Assembly (NCBI RefSeq): GCF_040939455.1
Contig: NC_134104.1
Location: 143,070,501 to 143,134,500 of the forward strand
Origin: Microcebus murinus
Lineage: Eukaryota > Chordata > Mammalia > Primates > Cheirogaleidae
Length of the DNA: 64,000 nt
Direction of reading: 5' to 3'
In this document: positions 1 to 11,264 of the stretch, piece by piece
Numbering within the stretch: the first letter of the stretch is position 1
How the letters are laid out: each line of letters opens with the position of its first letter
Program-made: the position numbers and the translations under genes
Notes under the pieces: generated by a model
What the model saw: the letters and a program-made list of their open reading frames with translations, nothing else
What the model was told of the DNA's origin: nothing
The model's database searches: none

Positions 1-1582
1 TTTTGTCTTTCTCCTTCTCCTTTCTATTAGTGATAGGACTCCAAATCTCAGAATTCTGGATCTAGCTATATTTATAACTTCTATAACCAGAACAAGCCAT
101 TTTATCTATTAGGACCATGGTTTACTCGGCTGAAAATGAGATTGAACAATATGATCAGTAAGATGCTTTTTGGTTCTAAATAGATTTTTATCCTATAAAG
201 CAAAATGAAAGTCATTTCTGACTTTTCCCTTGGCCTCATTTTGAAACCTTTTATTCATGTTAAAAACACTTTTTGAAACCTTTACCAGAGCCTATATAAA
301 TAATAAATACTAGTGTGTACATATGTATTTAATTTGCTATATACCTAGAAACAAATACCAGTACAAATACACTATAAATGAATATATGGAAGAAATGCAG
401 TGTTTTACTGACTTAATCAGAACCCACCTACCCAGAGAGGCAGATAAATACTGTAATAGTTGAAAGTCTACATAGAATGGTATAAATGATATATAGCATT
501 ACCTAAAACATAGGGAAGGAAAAAGGAAGTGTATACAAGAGACTTGACAGTCTATTTAATTTCCATTTTTATATTCAAAAACTTGTAGGCTACAAAATAA
601 ATCCTCTGATCCCAATAATTTATCTTTTTCTTTCTTTAATTTTTTTTTTTCAGGCAGAGGGCTTCAAAGTGAGATAGAGTCAAATTTTATAAGTGTATTA
701 ATATTCATTGGAAAATTACATTTCTGGCTCTGTAGTGCCCACTTTGCCCAACTGTTTGTTTTAAAGTTCACAGTGTGACCCACAGTGGAAGCCATTAAGT
801 GTCAGCAACATAGGAATGAGATCACTGGGACTCAGAGGTTAAAATGTTGCTATTCCATCCACAACTAATAAGTGGCAGACATAGAATTTGAGACTGATTC
901 TGTCTGGATCAAGAGACCAAGATCTATCTGTAGCAAAACAATCATTGCGATTTTCGTGTTGGGGAGAACATGGTTATCATTAGTTTCTTTCCTAAAGTGA
1001 CATTGTATTGACCCTCTGATTTGATTCTTCCTACTTCCTAGTTCTTCATTTATAGAATCATATGTAATTTTATAATATTTGGTAAATAAAAAGGAAAATT
1101 GCACATTACTTTAAAAGTGATTGATACAATTTACCACCGGTGGATGTAGATAAAATATTCAAAAGCCGTATGTTGATAAAAGTTGACAATTCTTTTGTGT
1201 GGTATTAGAAGGCCTTGGGAGTTGGCCCAATAAGTCTGATAGCCCTGGAACTTACTAAGGCAGGCTTTTGGTTTGTTATTTCATTTGTTTTGTTTGGTCT
1301 CTAAGGCTTTTGGGTCTTCCCTTCCAAAGCTCCTGGGCTAGGCTACCTAACAGAGAAAAAGGAATGGTAGCTATTTATACTTTGGAAGCTCCAGAAATAC
1401 AGCATAACCAAAATAATGAGGGCAGGGAGACAGGAACTTCATAAAGAGGCTTATGTCTTCCAGGGATTACTTTTAAAATAAAATGGATAAATGCAGATTT
1501 TATGGTATTTCGGGCCATGGGGGTTGGTTTTAAGTGAGGCTAGAGAAGAGAAAGTTAATAGATATTTAGTGATTTCTCCTAA
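1..1582. other. no recognisable gene or repeat
   Basis: AT-rich sequence with T-runs near 637-650. I recognise no interspersed repeat and no supportable exon. A 10-base palindrome (ccaccggtgg) lies at 1134-1143. Confidence 0.4.
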
Positions 1583-1725
1583 CATTTAGTGATTTGCCAG
1601 GCAGTGAGCAAGACATATCTTTATTTCATCAATGCACCCACTTTTCGAGGTGTCCTCATTTCAGAAGTGAGGAAAACTGAACTAACAAGTGGTGCCATCA
1701 CTTTCTCAAGGTGAAGTAAAACTGT
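1583..1725 (-). repeat. MIR SINE fragment
   Basis: The order of landmarks fits an antisense MIR: a 'gatttgccaggcagtg' segment, then 'cctcatttcagaagtgagga' (the antisense 'cccattttacagatgagga' core), then 'actgaactaacaagtgg'. The copy is strongly diverged, as expected for an ancient tRNA-derived SINE. It has no coding potential. Confidence 0.55.
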
Positions 1726-3054
1726 GACTTCTGTTATGTCTGTCCTGATGATCCTTATGATCAAAGATTACCTTGCAGTGATGCCCTTGTTTTTTTCTTC
1801 CTTCTCCTCCTCTTTTTCTTTCTCTTTACTCTAGAGTCTCTAAGGACTCTAATTTGTCATCACTACTTTTTAAAAGACTTTTTAAAAAGCCCCTTACTGA
1901 TTTTGATTAGAAAAGCTGCATAAAATCTCACTCAAGACCTATTAGGTTTTCACCCTAGTAAATGACGACCCATGCCCTTGCCCTGGCCCAAGATCTCTCC
2001 AGACTCTATTTCCTTTGCTCTGACTTTCTTGTCTCCTAACAGAGCTCATTAGAGTGCAGAAGTTTGCCTTGACACAGAATGTGAGCCCCATCACTGGGGC
2101 GTCAAGTTTCTTTTCATATCATAATTATAGGTGCTTGCTGGAGAGTAATTAGCAAGATGGGTGCCTGATAATTTGGAGAACCATCTTCCAATGCTGATCA
2201 CTTTCTCATAGCAGTGTTCTCTGACAGTTATGTCCATTTTTTCAAGTTTAAAAACTGCAGTATCTAGTTACTTAAAAGAATTTGATTTGGGAATGAGGAG
2301 AATACTATGAAAGGGAGCACAAAAGTTGGAATGAGGATTTCAACCACCTCTAAAGTTATAGGGCCCTAGTGGTTTCTTTAGTGCCATTTGTGTGAGGGGT
2401 TGAAATTTTCCCTGACAAAATGACATGCTTGCTTTCCAGTTATCGAGAGAGGACTAGAAATTGGTGGCATTGCTGCACCCTACCCATAGCCTACATTCTT
2501 GGTTGCAGCAAATGTTCTAGAATCTGTCATTGTTTTAATATACCAAACAGAAGGTATGGCCATTTCCTCATAGCTATGAATAATTCATTGAATATTTCAG
2601 ATAGTGAAGTCACTAAAAATAGCAGGAAAGTAGCATGCCTTGAGCATAAAACAAAACCCTTACTATTTCTGATTACTGTTATTTATTAAGGATAATATAA
2701 GGCAAACTAACTTCCTAAAGATTTCACTTATTTTATTTTAAATTACTGATTTCATAGCAAAATTCCAAGTACCTTCTGAAAGACTGGACAAATGTTGAAG
2801 TTATTCTTATAATATTGCCCTAGTTCTTAAAATCTGAGTACAGATGAGATCTCACTTGCCTCTCATACTCTTACCTAGATGCTTTAGCATGACTGGCACT
2901 CTTGAATACTAAACCGGAGTATGATGAGTTGTAAAACAGATTGAAAGACCTTAGGAAGACACTGATATCTTGGGCAATATCTCTGTTTTTCCATTTTGAA
3001 GGTGAGCACTCTGTTCTGATAGAGAAAAAACTCCTACATTTGATAATGACAGAC
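1726..3054. other. no recognisable gene or repeat
   Basis: Pyrimidine-rich run (ttttcttccttctcctcc) near 1790-1830, otherwise ordinary AT-rich sequence. A short plus-strand open frame at 2420-2689 has no recognisable family or exon context, and I treat it as chance. Confidence 0.4.
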
Positions 3055-3200
3055 TAGGCTTTAAACTTACTGTCTATATATCTTTGGGGAAATCAGTCTG
3101 CCTCTCTGAAGTGTTTTCTCATCTATAAAATAGAGATAATAATATCTGCCAATAAGAGTGTTGCACAGATCAATTGAGAAGAGATAAGTGAAAAACTTTA
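3055..3200 (+). repeat. MIR SINE fragment
   Basis: Sense MIR core: 'ttttctcatctataaaatagagataataatatctgcc', preceded by the 'ttggggaaatca' segment (consensus 'ttgggcaagtta') and followed by 'gttgcacagatcaattgaga' (consensus 'ttgtgaggattaaatgag'). Old and diverged. Confidence 0.75.
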
Positions 3201-4386
3201 TAAACCATAAAATTTTATACAACCCTCCTCCCCCATTTTGAGTGAAGATTGGCTTTTCTAATCAATTTAGTCACAAAATATATGAATAACTTATTTTTAA
3301 AGATTCAGAAGTATATAGAGAGAAATGAGAATGTTTTTTCTAGTGAACTTGTTTAAAAATTTTATTTTCCCCGACATAACCACTATTAATAGTTGAAAGT
3401 GTATTTTTCTCCTTCCTTTTTAACAACACAAACTGCCCTTCTTACATTTGAGACAGACCTGAAGAAGTGTTGTGATTTGACCTTTGTGTGACCCCATCTT
3501 TGTCATTTTTCCTGCTTGGAATGTGTCTATATTTTAGATACAGAAAAATAGAAATTTCTTTCTGGATGGAGGTGATGTCAAACAGTGAATCATCAACATC
3601 TCCTCAAAAAAGCTAGTTGTTTAAAATATTGTGTTTTTTTCCCAGTGAAAAGACAATCATTCCATTATCCATGATTCATCAATTTTTAGGCTGTCATTAA
3701 TATTTACGTTTGAGAATGAAGCTACCAGGGAAATGTGCTTAATCATTCATGTAGAGCTTGAAAATGCTGCCTAATTTGATTGCTCTGCTGTTTCAAGTAG
3801 ACTATGAAACCAACATGATTGCTTTAAATCTGTTGAATATACAGTATTTTTTGTCAATCTTTTTAGAGACGTTTTTGAATCTTACCTTTCTGACGTTACC
3901 TTTCTACATTTATGACTGAGTCTAAACATGAGTTTATTTGTGATTTCATATAAGTTTGTGTCAGATCTTAATAGAAAATTGCTATTTGTAGATGTTAAGA
4001 ATAATTCATTTTAATTGTTAATAAAATAATATAGTGTTTTAATATACTTTGTGTCATCACAATCATGGTATACACCAAAACTAACTTTCAGCTCCCAAAC
4101 AAGTTAGGAAGTGAGGAATTTACATCTATGATCTTCAAAGTTTGGACATTTTTATCCCTTAAAATAATTTTGAAAGACTATGTGCTTCCTTGGATATTTA
4201 GAGTCAACATATGAAACTTTTAACTAACCTCTTAACTAGTTGTAAAAGCTGTAATTTGTAGCATATCATAAACACTGACATTTGAAAAGAAAGCTCAATA
4301 TCAGTGTTTAAAATGTATTCAATAGTATCTAACTATTTGAGCAATTTGATATTTGCATTTATCCATTTAAAGAAACCTCCATACTA
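3201..4386. other. no recognisable gene or repeat; candidate conserved stretch
   Basis: AT-rich single-copy-looking sequence. The part from about 3570 to 3860 is dense in TAAT and ATTA words and has no repeat signature I know. That look is typical of deeply conserved noncoding DNA, but this is an impression only. Confidence 0.35.
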
Positions 4387-4829
4387 TTTTATTTTATTTT
4401 AGCGCATTATGGGGGTATAAGTGTTAAGGTTACTTATATTGCCCATGCCCCTCTCCCCCCTCAAGAGCTTCAAGTGTGTCCATCCCCCAAACATTGCACA
4501 TCTTACTCGTTGTGGTTGTATACACCCATCCCCTTCTCCCCCCTCCCACCCTCCAGACACATGATAAATGTTACTCCTATATGTCCACTTAGGTTTTGAT
4601 CCATTAATACCAATTTGCTGGTGAGTACATGTGGTGCTGGTTTTTCCATTCTTGAGATATTTCACTTAGTAGAATGGGTTCCAGCTGTATCCAGGAATAT
4701 ACAAGAGGTGCTATATCACCATTGTTTCTTAAAGCTGAGTAGTACTCCATGGTATACACACACCACATTTTATTAATCCACTCATGAATTGATGGGCACT
4801 TGGGTTGTTTCCATAGCTTTGCAATCTCT
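4387..4829 (-). mobile_element. LINE-1 3' end, 5'-truncated (3' UTR type B)
   Basis: A T-rich start (the tail in antisense) is followed by 'gcattatgggggtataagtgtt', pyrimidine-rich 3' UTR blocks, then the end of ORF2. On the minus strand the ORF2 C-terminus is readable and includes '[18 protein letters not shown]' and the end 'YSPANWY' with its stop at about 4604. L1 similarity stops at about 4829, so only about 440 bases were inserted or kept. The 3' UTR matches the one at 62341 and differs from those at 11121, 18630 and 58117. Confidence 0.9.
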
Positions 4830-4899
4830 ATATTCTTAATAGTCAAATATTTTACCTTATTCCTCAATCTTTTTAAACTCATGCTTCTATTCCATGTAT

Positions 4900-5033
4900 C
4901 CCTGCATAGGGGAGGCACAGGGAGGTTAATTGACTTGCCTAAGGTCACGTAGCACGTATTGGGCAACTTTGGGTGGGAATCCAGACTAATTACCTCAAAG
5001 TCTGTTTGTTATTTATATTATAATTAACCATTC
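4900..5033 (-). repeat. MIR SINE fragment
   Basis: Antisense MIR: 'gaggcacagggaggttaa', 'ttgacttgcctaaggtcac', then 'gggtgggaatccagac', matching the reverse of the MIR middle and 5' parts. One of the clearer MIR copies here. Confidence 0.85.
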
Positions 5034-5724
5034 ATTATTTAAATTCTGAGTTTAAATAAAACTTAAAATATTCATACACTATTAATAATTTGTGCCTTGT
5101 GTTGATGCTGCTTCTTTCATCTGCGAACATAAAAATCTTAATACTGTCACTAGACCAGCATGCAAGACCATAGCCCAAGGCCCAGTTGGTCCCATGCCCA
5201 GGAGATACATTGTGTTTTTAGAAGAGAAAGAGAATATATTCCTCAGTCTTTATATGTAACAAAATATCATGAGACTTTGTGTTTATTACTTTGTAATATT
5301 TCTGATGAAGGGTAAAAGAAACAAAACCTCCTTTCATTGACCCAAATAAGAGAGAAAATGGTCTTTTTAAAAAACGCCATCACTGTGAATCATTTTTATG
5401 TTTTAAAAAAGGGAGATGACTGCCCTGAAAAGGAGAACTAGCATGAAGGTCATGTTCACTTGGATGGACCCTTTTGCTTGGGATCTATTCCTCCTAAGGC
5501 AGTGTGGGGTTTCAAGGTTTTATTGCTGTTACTTTTTGGAAAACTTTAAAGATTACGATTTCACCAGAAAAGGGCAAGGAAACCTATAAAAGAATATCTG
5601 ATCCTTGTTTAGTGTCATCAAGAGGAGAAAATCACAAATTTTCTTAAAAATATTTTCTTAATAATTTCTTCCTCTTGAATTTCTGTATCTATTTGGCATT
5701 TGTGAAGAACCATCAAAGTTTATT
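5034..5724. other. no recognisable gene or repeat
   Basis: AT-rich sequence without a repeat or exon that I can identify. Confidence 0.4.
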
Positions 5725-5925
5725 ATTTACTGTGGACCAAACACTATGCATCTCATGTCAGATACATAATCATATTAATATTATATCTAGATTACATAAT
5801 TCCTACATCATATGGATAAAGAAACAGGAGCTTTGAGAGATGTTCAGCATTATGGTGCAGGGATGGCTTAGGTCTACCTGGCTCCAAGACTATGCAAATC
5901 TCTTTCCCCTACACCCTCACTGCCT
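5725..5925 (-). repeat. MIR SINE, near full length
   Basis: Antisense MIR order: 'tttattatttactgtggacc', 'aaacactatgcatctcatgt', 'tcctacatcatatggataaa', 'gaaacaggagctttgagaga', then 'aggtctacctggctccaaga'. It spans most of the consensus but is diverged. Confidence 0.75.
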
Positions 5926-6834
5926 CTGAGTATATGGTTATACTAATAAATGCTGATTGAATTGGATTACATACCTCAAGTTAATATTTTATAAAGAGAG
6001 TATTTGCAGAAAACTACTCAAGCCAGGCCTTCCCACATGTGAACTGTGGCAGGACTCCAGTCTTCAATTGCATAGATTCTACTGGACAATTGGTTTCTTA
6101 TGGTTTCAGAATAAACTCCTTTCACTAAGAGTCTGAAGTATTAAACTGTGCCTTTCTTTTTGTAGCCACACATCTATTCGAAACAAACTGTCTGTGGGAG
6201 TTAAAGTGAACCTTCATTTAAATAGAAGTTTTTTTTTTTTAATTTATAATGCTATTATACTAAACTATAACAGGGTACAGATTAAGGACATACACACCTA
6301 TAAAGTGAAATGTCATAGAAATAACATCCATTCAGAGCTGGCAGTTTTCTCTCAGCTTCTTTGGAGAGGTAAAACTACCTCTTTTTTCTCCCACTTATGA
6401 CCATGTATCTTTTAATATGGTATAAGAACTATTATATTTAGATTGTACTTTCATTTATTCATTCCATTCTGGCAACAAACATCTAGAAAGAGTTATAGGA
6501 AAATATTTAAATGATTGATATTGCATTTCCTATCCAAAGCACAAATCACATTATCTGCATGGTATTTTTTTACCTCAAACACAGATAATAAATTAAAATG
6601 TCAGAAATACTTTTCAGCTTAAACATTTGTTCTGAAGATTAAAGATATAACCTGGCTTTATTGTTAATGAAAGTCATACAAATTGTGTTCTTTTGCAGAT
6701 TACAGCAGTATGAGCCCATAGAAAGGAAGATAGGACAGTTTTGTAATCTTCATTTAGAATATTTTTAATGATACTTTTATTAGTGCATTCTGAATAAAGC
6801 AATATCATAGGAGGCAAGATCTGGTACTGTACAA
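5926..6834. other. no recognisable gene or repeat
   Basis: A T-run at 6231-6240. The open frame at 6194-6400 runs through this T-run and has no family resemblance. Confidence 0.4.
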
Positions 6835-7055
6835 AATGTCAGGTTCTGGATTTAGGAGCTGTCTTTGCTTCTTGCTGTGTATTTTTAGGCAGAATTCATA
6901 ACCTCAGTTTTCTCATCGATATGATGGGGCTAATAATGGTATCCGACTAATAGAATTATTGCAAGTGTTAAATGCGATAATGCATATGAAAACGCTTAAC
7001 ATTACATCTGACATGTAACATACTAAGGGCTCAATAAGCGGTGACTTTGGTTTGT
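6835..7055 (+). repeat. MIR SINE, near full length
   Basis: Sense MIR: 'tcaggttctggatttaggag', 'cctcagttttctcatcgata', 'tgatggggctaataatggta', 'attgcaagtgttaaatgcga', ending 'actaagggctcaataagcgg'. All expected blocks are present in order. Confidence 0.85.
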
Positions 7056-7324
7056 ATTATAATTTTTACATGCCAGAAAGCTGGCTAGGGGGTGAGAAAG
7101 ACTTGGAAATGTTATTCAGAGTGCTCATAGTCAAATAAGTTTGCAAGATACACACAAGTATAGTGAATGCTTTGAAAAATATGGCACTAACAAATGTTCC
7201 TGAGCTTTTTTTAACACAGAGGTTTTCAATGTAGGTGACCAAGCATGGCTCCTCCCACACTACACCCTGAACTTTGATTGTGAATGTTCTGCAGAAATTA
7301 TAACAGCCACCAGTAGAATCTTTG

Positions 7325-7620
7325 CTCCACTATTGCCGTAGCAACTTAAAGTGGTTTCTTCCTTCTCTAAGCTGTCTCCCAACACAGCTGCCAGATCAAC
7401 ACTCCCAAAACCTTGCTCTGATCACTTCACCCTCTCAAACCTTTCATGACTCCTTATTAAGCCCAGGGAAAAATCTGAATACTATTTTTTCAAACCATAC
7501 TTCTTTCTCCTTCCTTTCAGGACCCTACAGTTTCAGTCAAATCCAAATCTTCAGCTCTCCATACCTTCACTTTTCCACTTCATTCCTTGTTTCTGTCTGT
7601 CTAGTTGGTCCCCAAAGCCT
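7325..7620 (+). repeat. L2 LINE, 3' ORF region (first part)
   Basis: Sense L2 text is recognisable: 'cagctgccagatcaacactc' and 'ctctgatcacttcaccctct' (consensus 'agatcatgtcactcctctgc'), then 'ctttcatgactccttattaa' (consensus 'caatggcttcccatc'). A MIR separates it from its 3' continuation. The plus-strand open frame inside (7322-7636) is decayed L2 and not a gene. Confidence 0.65.
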
Positions 7621-7634
7621 GATCCCATCTACAT

Positions 7635-7835
7635 AATAACAGCTATCACATACCATGTATTAACTATTTGCTTTGTGCCAGGAACTGAATGAGTGTTTCC
7701 AAATGTTATCTAATCTAACTTTAATTTTCATAGCCTCTATTTCATATATGAAACAATTCACTTAAGTGATCTGTCCAAATTCATGCAATTTACTTAAATT
7801 AAGAGCTGTCTTATACTCCAGGGTTGTTCTTCCAT
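7635..7835 (-). repeat. MIR SINE nested between L2 parts
   Basis: Antisense MIR: 'accatgtattaactatttgc', 'tttgtgccaggaactgaatg', 'ttttcatagcctctatttca', 'tatgaaacaattcacttaag', 'tgatctgtccaaattcatgc'. It lies between two sense L2 blocks, so the MIR inserted after the L2. Confidence 0.75.
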
Positions 7836-7854
7836 CAACTTTAGTACATTTCAT

Positions 7855-8015
7855 GGTCCAAATGTTACTTGCTCTTCCATCTCAGTTACCACCAAATTCA
7901 TGAAGTCTTTTCCAAAGTTCAGTTAGAAATGGTTTTCCACTCGTCTAAGTTCTTGTAAATCCTATTCTATATCTCTACCACACCACTGATAATGTTATCC
8001 CTTAATGTATTTAGG
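7855..8015 (+). repeat. L2 LINE, 3' part (continuation)
   Basis: Resembles the sense L2 block 'caaatgtcacctcctctgtgaagcc...': here 'ccaaatgttacttgctcttc' and 'catgaagtcttttccaaagt'. Probably the same insertion as 7325-7620. Confidence 0.5.
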
Positions 8016-8029
8016 TAATATGTCTTCTT

Positions 8030-8580
8030 TCACTTATTTATCCATTCCATGTTTTTATTAAGTTTAGGCCTACTAAATGACAAAGACTTTGCTAGACACC
8101 TAGTATGTGCAATAAAATAAACATAATATTTGCTCTCAAAAAACATGCAATTTAGTTGTAGAAACTTAAATAAATATGTAATTAAACATTTTAACTAGAG
8201 TTGTGAAGACTAAGTACAGAATACAATGAGACAATTAAGGTCATAATGAGTGTGGGAATTTGTTCAGAGTTGGCCTTGCTGAGGAAGTAAAATGTCAGCT
8301 AAGACATTAGGATGAAAAGAAATCAACAAAGTAAAGAATGAGGGTGTACAGGAACAACATTTTAAGCATAGGGAAAAGCATAGGCAAAATTTTGAAGTAG
8401 AACAAGAGTTTATGTTTTCCAAGGACCCAAACAAGGTCACTCAAAGACATGCATGATATAGAACTGTGCAGTTGCCTGTGTGAATAGAATCCTATAGAGT
8501 TTTGCAGTGAAGCTCTGAGGTCAAAATGCCTTGAGTGAACCAATAGAATAGGAAGTAGCATGGAATCAGTGTAGAAGAAA
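8030..8580 (-). repeat. L2 LINE 3' end, antisense
   Basis: Starts with the antisense L2 3' terminus ('tatttatccattccatg', 'tgctagacacctagtatgtg') and runs on through 'gctgaggaagtaaaatgtca' (consensus 'ctgaggaagtgacatttgag') and 'acattttaagcatagggaaa'. Its 3' end faces the 3' end of the plus-strand L2 just to the left. Confidence 0.65.
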
Positions 8581-8694
8581 ATGTAGGGTCGGATCATTCA
8601 ACACTCACCAGTAATAATGAGTTCACATCTCCTTGTGCAAATATAATTCTCTCATGGGATTTACATAGTGATTTCTGTGCTCCAATTTTGAATG

Positions 8695-8860
8695 TTTGTG
8701 TATTCTTCTTGAAGGTAAACACTGTGGGTTAATATATTTATGCATACCTATTTTATCTTTAATACACTTTTAACTCCACAGTGCCTAATATAATCCTTTG
8801 CAGATACTAGTTGTTTTAACACTTATTTTCTGAGACATGGAATGAGTCAGTGTCTCTATC
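8695..8860 (+). repeat. possible L2 LINE 3' end
   Basis: 'cttgaaggtaaacactgtgg' followed by 'actccacagtgcctaatata' and 'acacttattttctgagacat' weakly follows the L2 3' terminal order (gagctccttgagggcaggga ... cacagtgcctggcacatagt). Divergence is high. Confidence 0.35.
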
Positions 8861-8864
8861 TTCT

Positions 8865-10375
8865 GAATCATATAGGCTCGATCATCATAATCATACTATT
8901 TTCTTGTATAATTATACCAATTCTCACTGGATAGTATTGTCCAATAGTGTATCTTTCCTTTTCAGTTGGTATTTAACTGTCTTTAATCAAGTTTGGACCT
9001 TTCCAAATGTCTGACTTGAGCTCTTAAAATTGCTGCCAGCTGAAAATGACTGTTTGACCATGAACTACAGACATTTGATGCAATGACTGCTTTGACAGTT
9101 TAGGTATAAAAGAACTGTCAAGCTCTTCATTCTAAGGCTACAGGTTACAGATATTTCAGAAGTGAAGTTTGGTATTTCCTTTGAATCAATTTGTCACAAC
9201 CTCTGCTAATCCCGTGTCCAAAAGGACTTACCTTCTAAGAGATTGCACATTATAGCCCTTGACCTTTCTAAGAAGACTCAACAACGTTGAGTTTGTAGCA
9301 AGTTAGTAGTTGTATAGAATGCTGGGAGACTGTCCTTCCCAGTTGGAAATCTATGGGGTGGACTGATGGAAATGTACAGGAATGGAAATCTACTGGGTAA
9401 ACTGAAGTTCCTAGACCAGGGAGGAAAATTTAATTATATTTCATAAGTTAGTGCCTATCAGTTAACAGTAGTTCTATTGAGCAAGATTGTAGACCACATC
9501 TGGGCTGGGGTAGAGATGCCAAGATTTTTTAATGGTATCTGTTATATATTCAGAAGGAGAAGGTGGCATTTGGGCCCATGTTTACTATTGCTGCCGAAGT
9601 CCATTTAGAATAGCTACGGCCTTCGGGAGTTTTTCTAGTATGGGAGAATGTAATCAAACATAAAAAAAAGTGGGATATAAACTATGATTCTTAAAGAATG
9701 ATAAAAAAAATACCATCAAAACAATAAAAGACCTATGAAACAAAAATTAATATTCAAATAGTGCTATTAAATTGATAATAAAAATGATCTCAATAAAAAA
9801 TTTGGGTAATGAGCACAGGCAGATATAGAATTATTTTAATAGTCCTTTTTATTCATCCCACTTACTGAATTGTTCTTTAAATTTTTGATCATTGTTACTT
9901 TTGGTTCTCTTGAATTTTCACATGGAGAATCTGTATGTAATTATAACAAATTCCATCAGAACTTTCAAATATCTAAATCTTTTTTTATTTGATTGCATTG
10001 ACTAGAACTTCTAAAACAACATAATGTAAGAGAAAGTGTATATCCTTTTTGTTATTACCTTTAATGAAAATTTCTTTAATATTTTGCCAGTGAGAATCAG
10101 ATATTACAATAGAGTTATTTTTCTAATTAGAATAGAAGTTAAATTTTATAAATAATTTTTCTGACTTTAATTTTATGATTTTTTTTCTTCAGCTTAATGA
10201 GGTAATACATTTCCTGGTATTGCCAAAGTAAACATACATGACCATATTATTCATGTGGTTATAATTGCCATACCAATTTTTTTTTCTTTAGTAGTAATTA
10301 CTGGTCAAATGATTACATTAATACTATGCTTATTTTATGAAATTCTTTATTCTGTTATAGCTTATGTTCTGGAAG
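8865..10375. other. no recognisable gene or repeat
   Basis: AT-rich. It contains a short inverted repeat with TATAAA in its loop (9092-9121, listed separately). No exon or interspersed repeat is recognised. Confidence 0.35.
9092..9121. other. 9-bp inverted repeat with TATAAA loop
   Basis: Arms ttgacagtt (9092-9100) and aactgtcaa (9113-9121) are perfect complements around a 12-base loop containing 'tataaa'. With one bulged T the stem extends by two more pairs. No gene follows, so a promoter role is not supported. Confidence 0.4.
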
Positions 10376-10377
10376 CA

Positions 10378-10608
10378 ACTTAAGGTAGTGGTTAAAATCT
10401 AGGCTCCTAAATCTGACAGATGTTGATTAAAAATGCAGTTACACTACTTACAAACTGTCTCATATTGGTCATGTAACTTATTTCTCATTTGTAAGAAAAA
10501 GGATAACAATGGTACGTACCTCCCATAAGATTGTGAGTATTAAATATAATAGTTCATATTAAGTACTTACCAGGGTTTTTGGCAAGTAATAAACACTCAG
10601 TAGCTGTG
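10378..10608 (+). repeat. MIR SINE, near full length
   Basis: Sense MIR: 'aaggtagtggttaaaatcta', 'ggctcctaaatctgacagat', 'atttctcatttgtaagaaaa', 'aggataacaatggtacgtac', ending 'aagtaataaacactcagtag'. Full order preserved. Confidence 0.85.
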
Positions 10609-10617
10609 TAAACAAAT

Positions 10618-10655
10618 ACACATACACACACACACACAAGAACACACAAAAATTA

Positions 10656-10686
<31 letters not shown>

Positions 10687-10687
10687 T
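10618..10687. repeat. (CA)n, A-run and (TA)n compound microsatellite
   Basis: (CA)n at 10621-10640, an A-run near 10656-10664, then (TA)n to 10687. It directly abuts the T-tail of a minus-strand Alu, so part of it probably grew from the Alu tail. Confidence 0.9.
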
Positions 10688-11009
10688 TTTTTGAGACAGA
10701 ATCTCACTTTGTTGCCCAGGCTAAAGTGCTGTGGTGTCAGCCTATCTCACAGCAACCTCAAATTCATGGGTTCAAGCAATCCTCCTGCCTCAGCCTCCTG
10801 AGTAGCTGGGACTGCAGGTATGTGTCACCATGCTCAGCTAATTTTTTCTATATATATTTTTTAGTTGGCCAATTAATTTATTTCTATTTTTAGTAGAGAC
10901 AGGATCTCACTCTTGCTTAGGCTGGTTTCGAACTCCTGACCTTGAGCCATCCCCCCACCTCGGCCTCCCAGAGTGCTAGGATTACAGTCGGGAGCCACCG
11001 AGTCTGGCC
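10688..11009 (-). mobile_element. Alu SINE, strepsirrhine-type dimer
   Basis: Antisense Alu from 'ttttttgagacagaatctca' to 'ggagccaccgagtctggcc'. The interval between the arms contains 'agttggccaattaatttatttctatttt', the antisense of the extended spacer seen in strepsirrhine Alus. Both arms are complete. Confidence 0.92.
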
Positions 11010-11112
11010 TAATATATTGTATTTTAAAGGCTTGATAAAATTTGCCGTCAAAATAGTAGAGACAATTCCTGTTGAATCCTTAATTCTTTGAAATCCTTTT
11101 TCTCTTTCTTCC

Positions 11113-11260
11113 ATGTATGTTTTTTTTTTTCCGGCATATTATGGGGGTACAGATTTTAAGGTTTCAATAAATGCCCATTCCCCCTCCCCCCACAAGTCTG
11201 AGTCTCCAGCATGACCATCCCCCAGATGGTGCACGTCTCACTCATTATATATGTATGTTT
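11113..11260 (-). mobile_element. short L1 3'-end insertion with 10-bp TSD (3' UTR type A)
   Basis: A T-run followed by 'ggcatattatgggggtacag', 'attttaaggtttcaataaat' and 'ccacaagtctgagtctccag', with similarity ending at about 11250. This is only the last ~130 bases of an L1 3' UTR, with no ORF2. Direct repeats 'atgtatgttt' at 11113-11122 and 11251-11260 are the likely target-site duplication. Closely similar to the 3' UTRs at 18630 and 58117. Confidence 0.9.
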
Positions 11261-11264
11261 GTCT

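Noticed and set aside
1134..1143. 10-bp palindrome ccaccggtgg
   Set aside because: Short enough to arise by chance in 64 kb, with no surrounding structure.
9104..9111. TATA-box promoter (tataaaag)
   Set aside because: No downstream gene or initiator context. TATA-like words are frequent in DNA of this composition.
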